DNA of 64,000 nt. It comes from Isoetes taiwanensis (lineage: Eukaryota > Streptophyta > Lycopodiopsida > Isoetales > Isoetaceae). The notes beneath the pieces were generated by a model. The model made no database searches, was not told where the DNA came from, and saw nothing but the letters and a program-made list of their open reading frames with translations. Shown here piece by piece: positions 46,149 to 57,074 of this stretch. Each line of letters opens with the position of its first letter. The first letter of the stretch is position 1. A program made the translations under genes and the position numbers. The stretch covers positions 17,415,094 to 17,479,093 of the forward strand of contig JAJEKV010000025.1 of NCBI GenBank assembly GCA_021234155.1, written 5' to 3'.

Positions 46149-46382
46149 ATAATTCCTGTCTTCACTTATCTTCTAAATTGTATTGAATGTCTTCACTTCT
46201 ATATACTATCATGTATTTTATATTAATGTGTTAACTCTTATATATTAATGACTATAAATTGTCCTTAACTTATAAGTGCAATTTTGACATGATTTCTTTT
46301 ATGCTCAACAATAATTGACTTGTAAATAAGGATGAATAATGTATAACTTAAATAACAAGTATTGATGACTAATACTTGCAGC
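46149..46382 (+). other. AT-rich spacer, possible intron before gag
   Basis: A contrast in composition with both neighbours, ending in ACTTGCAG before open gag frame RNTGSGSQGQGRHHQW. A good acceptor is present. No clear donor was found. Confidence 0.35.
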
Positions 46383-46988
46383 CAGGAACACCGGCTCAGG
46401 GTCTCAAGGCCAGGGCCGGCATCACCAATGGGTACCTAGAAATTTATTTGGGCGTGAACAAGACGACAATAATGAAGAATTGACGGTGGAGACAGTTAAC
46501 GCAAGGCTCACCCAAATGAGGAACCAGATGCACCAGCTGATTCACTGGGCAACCCCATTGATGAACGCTCAGGAATATGGACCGGCACCACCACCTCCAC
46601 CACCACTACCGGCGCAAGGCATTGAGGAGGCTCTACAACCAGAAGGGGAAGATAATCAGAGAAATGTCAGGGACAGGAAGAGAAAAAGAACACCATCTAG
46701 CTCCAGCACATCAGACACTTCTGACAGCCAGGACAGTTCTAGCTCCGAGAGTGAGTCCGATACATCACAGGTAAGAGCCAGGGCAAGGAAGACAGATGAC
46801 TATCAAAAGAAAGTTGATAGCGCTATGAGCAATGTATGGAAGACTAAGAAATTGGGTCATTTTCAGGGAAAGACAGGTCAGGCATGGAAGCAGAAGCTTG
46901 ACTTGATGAGATGGAAGAGTTTGGTAATTCTTACGGCATGAAGGACAAAGACATAGGGAAGGTTGCTACCGCCAACTTAATGGGTAAA

Positions 46989-46996
46989 AGCATGCT
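46989..46996. repeat. 8-bp target-site duplication (left), MITE in gag
   Basis: AGCATGCT, repeated at 47290-47297. The site is itself a palindrome, so direct and inverted readings coincide. Confidence 0.65.
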
Positions 46997-47289
46997 ACGG
47001 TGTACCACTTTTGGAACCCTCAAAAGTACCTACACTGGGTACTTTTAAAACTGGTACTTTCTGTTTTTTCTTTCCATTAAAATCAATCGAAAATTTTTGA
47101 ATTGAGGGTCAATAGCATGTCAATCTATAGTACTAGAGGATAACAATACTACTAATGACTAAAATAAATGAATTAACTCTCAAACTTATTTTTTATTGCG
47201 GCATTTTTGCAAGTTCCCAGTACCCAGTGCTGGGTACTTTTCTGGGTAGTTTTGTACTACCTAAATAGGTACTTTAGATGGTACACCCT
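46997..47289. mobile_element. MITE, 293 bp, hAT-like
   Basis: Terminal inverted repeats ACGGTGTACCA and AGGGTGTACCA (one mismatch) are flanked by the 8-bp duplication AGCATGCT. Subterminal GGTACTTT / AGTACC motifs recur several times, as is usual for hAT-type elements. The 8-bp duplication supports hAT. It has no coding and interrupts gag. Confidence 0.75.
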
Positions 47290-48015
47290 AGCATGCTTTC
47301 ACCATAATAGGACCAGCCAGAATTTGGTGGAAGGGGTACACGAAGTCCAATAAGCTGAGAAGAAACAGTTGCAGATTCAAGACCTTCAGCAAGGCCTTTC
47401 GCAAACACTATGTGCCAAGATCACATACTAGCAGGTAGATCCAGCAGTTCTATAGGCTAGACCAGGGGAACCTATCAGTAGCCAAGTACACAGAGGAATT
47501 CATGCAGCTCAGGCTCAATGTTCCGGAATCTCTGAAAGGCAAGCGGTTGATGGATACATCGAAGGGTTGAACAGCAACATCAAAAGGCTAGTCCGACCAA
47601 TCAACCCAAGGATAGTGGCAGAAGCCGAGGACAAGACTTTGAGTTTGGAGGAAGCACCAGTAACTCCAGGACAGAAACAGTTACCATTCAAGGGTAAAAC
47701 AACAGGGCAGTATCAAGGGCAGTATCAGAATAAGCAGTCAGCAACTACGCCAGCCGGAGGCCAACATCAAAGGAAAGTTCAGGGAAAGCCCTTTGGGGAC
47801 CGTAGGCCACAAAATGGATCAGGGGGGCAGTTCGCTCAAGCGTCTTCTAGACAGCCTGCCAAAGGAAAAGAGGCAGGAATGCATTGAAAAGAAGTTGCGT
47901 TTTAGGTGCTTCCAGCCAGGGCACCGAACGCACGACTGTCCATTCGTCATGCAGGCAGCTTTGGCAGAGTTTGGAGATTGGGATTCACCAAAGGAGACAA
48001 CGAAGAAAATGACCA

Positions 48016-48485
48016 GCAGGAAGCCCAAGATTTCGTAGATGGTGAGTGCCATATTTGTGCAGCTATTGAGTCAGGTGATGTTGAAAATCAGTCCACAGTC
48101 ATTGCGGCTGAGGGAACCATAGATAGCAGTCCATATCTAGTCTTGATAAATACAGGTAGCTCTCACAACTTTGCCTCTCCTAGGCTCACTGCCCTAATGA
48201 AGAAAAGTTTTGAAGTCTAAGCCAAGGCCAGTTAGCATGGCAAGTGGTGCCATTTGCCACACTAAGGGGAGGAGGATCACGTTTGATACAGACCTTAGTG
48301 GAAGCAAGTGGCCGATGGGGGCAGAGGTCATGGATATTGGAAAGTATGACCTTATAGTAGGAATGGAGTTCCTAAAGCCAGCTAAAGCGATGATTGACTG
48401 CGAGCGCAACGAGATCTCCATGACGGCGCCAGACGGCAACAGATTCATAGTAAAAGGTAAGAAGGTAGCTTCTCCCATGCAGTGC
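48016..48485 (+). pseudogene. Aspartic protease domain of Pol
   Basis: The frame has YLVLINTGSSHNFASPRLT at about 48134-48190. Canonical retropepsin has D-T/S-G at this site; here the catalytic aspartate is asparagine (N-T-G). Further on KYDLIVGMEFLKPAKAMIDC is the usual I-L-G-x-D/E-(W/F)L region after a frameshift near 48220. It would process Gag-Pol in an intact element. The substitution and frameshift make it inactive. Confidence 0.8.
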
Positions 48486-48559
48486 ATTTCTATGAAGCAG
48501 CTAAGGAAAAGTATAGAAAGAAATAAGGTGGATTATATTTTGAAGTTAGAAGCAATTGA

Positions 48560-49540
48560 ACCAATTAAAGAGAAGGGAAGTGACCTAAGTGGGAATCAGT
48601 TGCCCAAGCTAGTAGCAAGGCTCATTAGGGAGTTCAATGATGTATTTTCGGATCAAATCCGTCAGCTACCACCTTATAGGGGTGTAGAGTGTGAAATCAC
48701 ATTAGCTCCAAATGCTAAGCCTACCAGCAAGGCACCTTATAGAATGAGCACCTCGGAGTTGATGGAGCTCAAGAAGCAGCTACAGGAATTGCTTGACCTT
48801 GGATTTATTAGAGCAAGTGTGTCTCCTTTTGGAGCACCCATACTCTTCGTGAAGAAGAAAGATGGGAGTCTAAGAATGTGCATAGATTATCGCCGCCAAA
48901 CAACAAGCGCATTTATAAAAGAATAAGTATGCTCTGCCAAGGGCAGATGATTTGATGGACCAGCTCCAAGGAGCAAAAGTTTTCTCTAAGATTGACTTAA
49001 GATCAGGTTACCACTAAATAAGGATAAAGGAAGAAGATATCCATAAGACCGCCTTCAGAACGCGGTACGGGCACTTCGAGTTTACGGTAATGCCCTTTGG
49101 CTTATCGAATGCCCGGGCAACTTTCATGTGTCTCATGAACGACATCTTCAGGGAGTTCTTAGATGAGTTTGTCATTGTTTTCTTCGACGACATTCTAGTC
49201 TACAGCAAGTCCATTGAAGATCATTGTCAGCATTTGAGAAGAGTGTTGGAAAAGTTGAGATGGCATCGGTTGTATGGGAAGCTCTCTAAATGCCATTTTG
49301 CTACCGAAAGAGTGGAGTACTTGGGCCACGTGATATCAGCGAAAGGGATCTCCACCGACCCCGCAAAGATTGAAGCAGTAGTGGATTGGCCAGCTTCAAA
49401 GAATGTGGCAGAAGTGAGGAGCTTTCTAGGTCTGGCGGGATACTATAGGAAGTTCTTAAAGGACTTTGCTAGGTGGGCGTCCCCATTGACGGACCTCACT
49501 AAGAGTGTTAAGGTGAAAGATTGGAGAACACATTGGCTAG
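48560..49540 (+). pseudogene. Reverse transcriptase of the Ty3-type element
   Basis: RT motifs are in order: GFIRASVSPFGAPILFVKKK, SLRMCIDYR, then [33 protein letters not shown] and [14 protein letters not shown], with catalytic Asp-Asp near 49184-49192. [10 protein letters not shown] and [18 protein letters not shown] follow. Breaks are a frameshift near 48900 and a TAA at 49014 (in GYH*IRI). The FFDD site is kept. This assigns the element clearly to the Ty3 (Metaviridae-type) group. Confidence 0.9.
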
Positions 49541-49978
49541 AAAATGTTCAAGCTTCATTTGAAAAGCTTAAGGAAGCCTTAACAACAGCTTCAGTGCTAA
49601 TTCTGCCGGATCCAGATAAGGACAAGCTAGTAGCAACTGATGCAAGTAAGCTAGCAAGACGTGGAGTCCTTATACAAGAAGGAAGAGTAGTAGCCTATGA
49701 TTCTAAGAAGTTGAATGACGCCGAGCAGCGTTATCCAATCCATGATCAGGAACTTCTAGCTATTGTGAGAGCTCTTCGTATTTGGAGGCATTATTTGCTT
49801 GGAAGGAAATTTCAGTTAGATACTGATCACCAGAGCCTCCAATATATTTTTACCCAACCACTCCTCAATCTAAGGCAAAGGAGGTGGATGGAATTCCTCG
49901 AAGAGTATGATTTCGAGATTGCTTATAAGCCGGGGAAGTTGAATGTGGTTGCTGATGCTCTCTCTAGAAGAAACCATC
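49541..49978 (+). pseudogene. RNase H domain; Pol truncated after it
   Basis: [20 protein letters not shown], then [20 protein letters not shown] and [20 protein letters not shown] are the Ty3-type RNase H strands with the catalytic D-E-D pattern recognisable. The domain closes with [13 protein letters not shown]. The integrase that should follow is missing. The frame runs into unrelated AT-rich sequence with [11 protein letters not shown] and stops at 50079. The element is therefore 3'-truncated at about 49980. Confidence 0.85.
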
Positions 49979-50166
49979 ATTCAATTAAATTGGGATTATG
50001 TCTTAATTTTGGGACAAATTTCATATTGCATGTTTTTAGTAGCATATTCAAATTCACACATTTCACCTCAAAATTATGAAAACGTAATATCATGTTATTC
50101 ACAAAATAGTCAATATTTTACAATATAGCACCATATCATAAAAACGTGAATAAAAAATTTACATAG

Positions 50167-50796
50167 TTATTCAATTTCTTCAAGCACCCCCAATGATATC
50201 ATAGCCTTCTTCCTGACATCCCGAGGTATTGTAATTCTCGCATTTCTAGCTGGAATAGTGTTTGGAGTCCATGAGTACAAAACACTTTCATAGTCTAGCC
50301 AAAGATCAGGATCACTCGGATTTCTCCTCCATCTCTTTGTCCAACAATCTGAGTACCTTTCTTTATCCGATACGTTGGTCAACTGATGCACTGGACACCA
50401 CCATTCCACCCGCACATGGTTGAAGTTAATATTACCTTCTTCTTTGCAAATATCAGAGATAGTGAACCCCAACCACACTGGATATGTATCTAAATCTGCT
50501 GGCTTTACTACCACAAATTGGTGGCATTCCAAGTCAGTGGAAGGTTCATAAGCATCCATGCCTAGAAACTTTGGCCTATTGTTCTTAGGACCAACATAGT
50601 GTTTGTCAGAAGGAGGAGGAGCATATTGCTTGCGAATGCTACTTACAAGGCCATCAACATCCTCAAAGACCGCTAAGGTCTTCCACCTAGTTTTAGGCAA
50701 CCACCCTTCTTTTAATTCATCCGAGGATGTGTCTATCTCCCCAACAAAGTTAATCACCTTCTTCCAAAGAAGCCACCAAGGCACGGTTGGTGTCAT
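50167..50796 (-). CDS. Longest intact piece of the unassigned relic (209 codons)
   Basis: Open frame rich in Trp, Pro and charged residues, with RWKTLAVFEDVDGLVSSIRK and WLDYESVLYSWTPNT. It ends LGVLEEIE*. Composition and length argue for real former coding, but no catalytic motif is visible. It has an internal ATG but probably continues upstream past 50796 as one exon or frame. Confidence 0.4.
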   Translation of the reverse strand: MTPTVPWWLLWKKVINFVGEIDTSSDELKEGWLPKTRWKTLAVFEDVDGLVSSIRKQYAPPPSDKHYVGPKNNRPKFLGMDAYEPSTDLECHQFVVVKPADLDTYPVWLGFTISDICKEEGNINFNHVRVEWWCPVHQLTNVSDKERYSDCWTKRWRRNPSDPDLWLDYESVLYSWTPNTIPARNARITIPRDVRKKAMISLGVLEEIE

Positions 50797-53050
50797 CCGG
50801 ATTGGTTTGCCAATGCTTTATATAGTCCCGGATTCCTTCCTTAGTCAATCCCAATTGCTTCACTTCTTCAAGGGTTTTAGAGCTTTTGGTTGACCTGGAG
50901 GTATCATAGGCTTGCCATTCTCATCTCTACGCCATATTTCCTCCCCTCCTCTCCACTCATCTTCCATTGGAAAATTGGAATCCCATCTCTCACCCAAAAA
51001 GTGAACTGCAGAGGCCTAGAATGATTTTCAAGATCCAATGTATAACCATCTACAAAGCTCTTCCAATCGTGCACTTCTTCTATGAGAGAAGCTATAGGGT
51101 TTGGAGTAGTGCATTCATGCAAGATTTCCATTAGCCTAGGAAAGTTGGTCACCGTCACGCTTCAAGATACAACTATATTTGCCAAATAATGCATCCACAT
51201 CCTCATGGGTATGCCCGGCATAAGAAACCCTAAATTAACTCTTTCAAATATCCCCACAAATTGTTAAGTAAGATAGGAAAGAAAACATCCACCTGTTCTT
51301 ATTTTGGCCAAAGACAATTATCAAGTTGCAAGAGAAACCTTTTGGGTAGATCTTGAGGTCTAGCACGGAAGTTGAAGCTCCAACATGTTCATTAGACCCA
51401 TGCTTCCTAAACCTTGCCTTGTGAACTTTTCAATATTGTTAGGGTTTCCATCTAACAATGCTCTATGTAGTGCCCGGCTAGTTGTAGGGTCCCGGAGGTG
51501 ACCATTGTATCTATTTTCATAGTTTCTCAAACACCTCATGATACTCCCAATATGAAAATCTGGACCATCACTCCACAACTCCAAACTAAAATGGCCATAG
51601 TAGGTTTGAGTCCGCCCATACAAGATTGCCCCATCATTGAGATCTCAGAAGGGTATGATCTTCCACATGACTTTGGTATGTACTTGAATTGTGGAAGACA
51701 AGTCTTTTTACTGGTCCATCTTGTCATGTATTATACATAAATAGTTATTAGGTTCCAATGCAGATATAAAGTCCTCCACATCCAATAACATGATCTACAT
51801 GATAGTTGGTCACTCATATGGTCCTTCATATGCTCCCCTTATCCTAGCCCTTTGACTAGGTTGCACAGGTCTTATCAAGAGTCTCCTTCAACTTAGCACA
51901 TAAATTGCACTTTGCAAAGTTGTTTGAGGTTGCTATGGTGACGTGATTGAAATGCTTCTTCCATAACCTACTAAAGCTAGGTTGGGATATTGGAAGAATT
52001 CCCAATTCTCAAGTAGGGAATTCACTTCTTCCAAAATACTCTTTTGAGTACAATGTGATGGCAACCTTTTCTCAACAACCGCTCTTCCCTTTTCATCCCT
52101 TCGCTTTTGTGTGGCATAGACTCGCATTGAAATCAATATATTTTTCAAATATCTCCCTCGCAGCCAAGGTCCTAGCCGTTGGTCTCAACAAACCATTATT
52201 TCCATGTAAAGCAATCCTGTTCCCCCTCACTTTTTTTTTTTGCCAATTATGCCATGAAGAAGTTGGAATTGCATGGATAGTCTCGCCATGCTTTTGCACA
52301 TATCCATTTGCCTAGTAAAGGGTATCTTTTTTCTGCTTTGGGTTTCTTTCATCCCAAGTGCATGCTCAAGATTGTGTACATGTAGGTCCTCCTCATCAAC
52401 AAGTGTACTCTTTGAAAAGTGGCTCTTGCTTCCACCAATTGTTCTATTGTAAAGAATTGCATACAAGCACTCCAACAACAATCTGAGCCCCTAACCTTCA
52501 CCATTGTCTCACGTTTGGTGTCACTAATCAACTTGGCTCTTTTGCTAGGATAATGTCTGGCAACTGATACTTCTCCCCTTTTGCCTAGGTTTAGAGTTCC
52601 AACCGCCAATGGATCAATATCAAGACATTCATTGTCCCCAACAACCTCGTGCTCTCGAAAAAATATAATCCTCCACAAATTGAACACTGCTTATAGACCA
52701 TGCCATGATGCAAGGAACCTCCAATTGCTTGACACAACCAAAACATTCCTTGTCACCCAAACCTTTACCTTTCCAGTTGTCTTCCAACATCGAAATTGCA
52801 ATACCAATATTGTCTTCCCTCTAGCTTTTCATCATTAACAACTTGACCAGATCTCGCTAGCACAATGACTCCTTGGCCTACTATTTCCTTGTTGCACTTG
52901 TGCATGATTCTCACCTTCTTGTTCCTCCATTGCACCCTACTATAGAGGACTAATTGTTTTTCTTCAACATTCTTGCTAGGAGTTGGTTTTTCATTGATAT
53001 TGCTCTTTTCAATATGTTGCACACCATCTTGAGTTGGAGAGGCACCATTG
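50167..53050 (-). pseudogene. Unassigned minus-strand coding relic, probably transposon-derived
   Basis: Read from 53050 down: RVQWRNKKVRIMHKCNKEIV and GQGVIVLARSGQVV (52.97-52.87 kb), charged frames at 52.68-51.93 kb, HFSLELWSDGPDFHIGSI near 51.6 kb and LEIIHEC-like frames near 51.1 kb. A clean 209-codon end (50796-50167) contains HQFVVVKPADLDTYPVWLGF, VRVEWWCPVHQ and CWTKRWRRN. The last part looks like a small beta-barrel (BAH/Tudor-like) module. The pieces are on one strand in plausible order with frameshifts. I cannot name the family. It abuts the broken end of the Ty3-type pol. Confidence 0.45.
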
Positions 53051-55730
53051 ACCTAGACAAATTGCACCCTTTTTAGTCAATGAGTAGGAAAAAATTATTA
53101 CACCATAAGAGAAAAAAAGTACGTACATTTATGGAATATCTAGAGGTAAATCAAATTTTTTTAAAAGCATGAAATTCCTTGGAAATAGGTTTATAATATA
53201 ACTAGAAAAAGTGCCCAGCGTTGCTGGGCTCTTCCTTGGGTTAAGTTTGAAAGCTAATAAAAATGGTGATTTAAGTGCAGTTTATGTGATACCTTAGACG
53301 TTATCTAGCCCTTAGGATTCTGGCAGTTGATAGGACCTGACTGCATGGTAAAACTGCACAACTACATGCGTAATGCTGGTTTTCACCAATGTTTGAACTT
53401 GATTCAATCTAGAAGAAGTTTTTCTTCGCTCCTATCTATTCTTGTGAGACATCCTATTTCGATTTAGCTCGAAATGGAGCATCAGAGGAAAAATCATCTA
53501 GCACAAAAATCCTTAAAGGGGCAGACACAATCATTTTGTTTGCATTTATTATGCATGTGAGTTGTGAGATCGCCTGCCGATATCACGCCAATGGAATCAC
53601 GATAGCCAGGATCCATAGCTAGGTTTAATCCGCCAAAACATTGCATATTTGGGAACCTAAAAACACAGCTGATGGATGAAGAGAATTTTTTAAGCACTTC
53701 ATTAAGCTGAATAATGAAGTTGCTTATATGGAATCTTTAGCATCCGGCTAGCTGAACAAACATTAATATTAACGTTGAAACCTTGGAAAAATTTATGATG
53801 AAACCTTGGAGATCTAAATTCTACCTTTATTTATCTTGCTGGCCATTGTGTAAGAATCTATAAATTGTGTTAGAAACATGTTGACAAGTTGTAAGTTGTG
53901 CCTCTAGCACAAGCATTATGCAAGCATTTTAATCAACTTAAAAAAATTCCAAGAATTACGACATGAGATAATCAACCTGTTGTCATAATATAAGATATCG
54001 TTCTTGTAATACCATCTTATTAATCTTATTATTGTTTGGTTCACGAATATTGTGTATACGTTTGGAAAAATGAGTGATGCCAAGCATCAATTCTCTGTCT
54101 ATATTATATGTATGTCTACATTATAGTATTTTCCCTTGATCTACAGATGGAAAATGCAAATGCAACATTTAATTTTACCTACTTATTTAAACGACAAAAA
54201 ATTATCAAGAACAAGTTATTATCATTTATTATCATTCGGGAATTTGTGGACAATCTCGTTGTTAAGAGACCTGCATGAGTACCAGTGCTGCAGTCAGTCT
54301 GTGAAACACTTTCATATGTGGTGTGATTAAGGTAATATTGAGAACTCAATACACATGCACCAAGGTCATCCAACTTTACAATATAATTTCGTTACTGCAA
54401 TAACAATAACAGTAAAAAGAACCATGGAAGATGTTGTGCATATGAAGGTAGTTCTGACAGCATTGGGTTAAACATAATTACACGAAAATTTGCATTTTAT
54501 ACTTGCAAACAAGTATAATGCTCCATACTTGGGAGAACTCTAATGATCGTCACATTTCACTTAAAAGCATGTAAGATTTCCTTGCACTCTTTTAATCAAT
54601 ATATGGCATGAAAGTATTCTGCAAATCTCATGTTCATTCCATGCGATAAGATTAGGATGGTATCCCAGAATTACAAAATGTATATTTGGATGGCATTTTC
54701 TTTATTAGACCTGTAAATAATAAATAATTGGGATATGCACCTTATGACAATTTGCAATATGAAAAGTACAAAATATAGAAATATGAAGTCGTTCTGTTTT
54801 GTCTGATTAAAATTGCTCCAGGAATCATGGTATGATAGTGAAAAATGCATCATGATGTGTATCCGACCTTAAATTAGTTTGTTTTTTGCATAAATGAATA
54901 TATAACACCTGGCAAGAGTAAGGAATGCACAACCCTGCAGCAGCCTGGAAGCTATATTCTTCATAACAGCAAAACAGGAACAACGCAGAATGTTTAAGCA
55001 TGCAGAACTGAAACAATGTAGTATGCTATTTAAAAATCTCCCAGCTAAACTTTTGGCTAGTTTTGTAGCACGTTCTTTATGTGTATTTGTCGTTAAAATA
55101 TCATTATAATCCACCAAATAAGGAAGCAATACCATTGAAGGAACTATCAAGTTGGAAGAAATATGCCTCAGGCAAACAACATTGTCTTTATCCCATCCTG
55201 GTGTATCAGATGTGATATAGCTTGGCTTGGCTATGAAACATTGTTTAACAATGTAGCACATGCTTTGAGATGTGAACTTTAACCAACTAATTATGCATCC
55301 AATAATGCATCTCCTTTAGAATCAAGAACACACACAGAGATCTTCTCTATGAGCAAAAGAATCATTGGCAGCAAATTTATATATGGAGATACTGCTAGTC
55401 CCTATCTTTTAATTTGTTAAAACTGAACTTCTTGCATGCATCACATCATAATGCCACAGTAAATTGTTCACAGTAATTAGTGGAGCAAAAGGCGGATAAT
55501 GCACAATTTAGAGTTGTGCTACAAGTCAGACCTGATTTGCTTTAGCAAAGCATGAAAGGCATTCTCTCCAGTTCAGATATGATATGCTGTAATGATTGCA
55601 TGCATTCTTTTTTAGTGACACAGTAAGTACAATGTCTCCTTAACCCTATGAAAGATACAAAAACAAACTTTGGGCTTTTGATTTACTTAGATCAAAATGG
55701 GAAGGAACAAAGAGTGCAGATCATAGCACA
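53051..55730. other. Mostly non-coding; two protein-like minus-strand patches
   Basis: 53650-53497 (minus) encodes CFGGLNLAMDPGYRDSIGVI, then SAGDLTTHMHNKCKQNDCVC. It follows an acceptor-like TGTTTTTAG. 55215-55040 (minus) encodes KPSYITSDTPGWDKDNVVCL, then RHISSNLIVPSMVLLPYLVD. Both read like real exons and lie in the same orientation as the gene at 55.7-57.1 kb. I do not recognise them. Otherwise AT-rich with nothing supported. Confidence 0.3.
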
Positions 55731-56311
55731 CTTACAGATCTCATAAGGGGGAACCTTTGGCCAAATTCTTGGGAGCTCTAAAGTGATAATGCAAAATTCA
55801 CCCATAATTAAGTAGATATATGGTTCAAACCATCGAGATAATGGAAGGGGAAGGAGGTACCTGAGGCGGTTGCTTGAAACGTTCCTTTGGAAGGCAAACA
55901 ATATCTTGTGGATCAATCTACATTGAACCTTAGGATGTATAGTTCGCTTCCATAATCTGCTATATAGATAGCAAAGTTAAGAAACAGTTCATTGTTGCTC
56001 AAAAAGGAAGATGGGCAAATATATACCAGCCTTGATCGTGCAAAGACTCGTGTTCCTCTTCATAATATGAACCTGGTTGCATTCCTGATGCTTCCAGGGT
56101 TCAGGCTGAACTCCCAAGATCCAAGCTAGTGCCTCCAGCTTCCTGATAATCATCGTATACCATGCGCCCATTGGTGTACTAATAGAAGTCTTCTGTAGCT
56201 ATATGTGACCTGCCAAATCTCATGTTTCAGCTACATCTTGTGGCACATTACTGCCCTCAAATACATTGTACTCATAACCAGCTACGTCTAGCTCCTCTGG
56301 AATGGTATGGG

Positions 56312-56321
56312 GAACATGATC
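56312..56321. repeat. 10-bp target-site duplication (left)
   Basis: GAACATGATC, repeated exactly at 56985-56994 on the other side of the MITE. Confidence 0.75.
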
Positions 56322-56984
56322 ATGGAATAAAATAACGGCTAAGGTTAGCCAAATGGCTATTTTGTAGCAGTTTTGCCAAGAAAAATGGCTAAAGTAAATG
56401 GAAAAAATGCCCAAAAAAAAAGAAAATTTTAGCCCAATTTTTTTGCCGCCCAAGTGAGTTTTTAGGTTGAATAGCCAAACCTTTACCTCCAGACATATCC
56501 ATCAGAACATCGATTAGCTAAACCTAAGATAGAGTGGGCTTGGAAAAATATATAGATTAGCCCGAAATTCAACACCAATGTACGTACTAACTTTAAGAAA
56601 TTTCAAATAGGGTTTATATTTTTCTTTTTTTTTTTCCACTTTCTTTCTTGTGTCGAGTACAAAGTTGAAGCATTAGAGGAAAAGGAACAATGTAGTCCCT
56701 TTTTTTTTTTAGGTTTTTGAACATGTTCATGTGTGTCTTGATATATGTATTTACAATAAATTCAATGTCTTTGCCAAAATGCTTGGATTTTTCTAAATTA
56801 CTATAGCGTGATGGCTAATACTTGCCTTTCCATTTTGTGAAAGTTTAGCCAAAAGCAAGAAACTGTGATGGAGAAAAACCATTTAGTTTAGCCAAGTGTT
56901 AGAAACTTCTAGCCCCAATTTGAAGGTAGTTTAGCTAAACCTATTTTGGCTACACTAAAATATAGGAGTAGTAATTTATTCCAT
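56322..56984. mobile_element. MITE, 663 bp, Mutator-like duplication length
   Basis: Inverted ends ATGGAATAAAATA and ATGGAATAAATTA are flanked by an exact 10-bp duplication. Internal inverted repeats use the words TAGCCAAA / TTTGGCTA many times, so the whole element can fold. No coding. A 9-10-bp duplication is usual for Mutator-type elements, although these termini are short. Confidence 0.75.
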
Positions 56985-57074
56985 GAACATGATCCTCCAA
57001 CTCCCTAACTTACCACCCATGGTCATCTCTTGTGGCATAGTATCTTCAACTTGCTGTTGTGGCACTTGACTTGT

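Larger units (their letters stand above)
46383..47947 (+). pseudogene. Gag of the Ty3-type element, interrupted
   Basis: It encodes the capsid and nucleocapsid polyprotein. VETVNARLTQMRNQMHQLIH is followed by proline-, serine- and acid-rich linkers. The retrotransposon gag core lies at 47385-47560: AFRKHYVPRS, then IQQFYRLDQGNLSVAKYTEE and FMQLRLNVPESLKGKR. Next come basic, Gln-rich sequence and the knuckle RFRCFQPGHRTHDCPF near 47900-47945. The first knuckle cysteine is replaced by arginine. A MITE splits it at 46997-47289. Stops and frameshifts occur around 47310-47450, 47567 and 47887. It is non-functional but otherwise canonical for Ty3-type plant elements. Confidence 0.8.
55736..57074 (-). 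pseudogene. Multi-exon gene fragment, function unknown
   Basis: Four exon candidates with consensus splice signals on the minus strand. 57014-57074 (CTGCAG acceptor, GTAAGT donor) encodes QVPQQQVEDTMPQEMTMG. 56027-56178 encodes PMGAWYTMIIRKLEALAWIL and a donor GTATAT. 55861-55917 is 57 bp (IDPQDIVCLPKERFKQPPQ), bounded by TGTAG and GTACCT. 55736-55777 is 42 bp (SSQEFGQRFPLMRS), bounded by CTTTAG and GTAAGT. The last two join in phase 0. A further stretch at 56220-56315 encodes HTIPEELDVAGYEYNVFEG. A MITE (56322-56984) sits in this part. The product is not recognised. It could be a live gene extending beyond these exons or a fragment. Confidence 0.45.
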
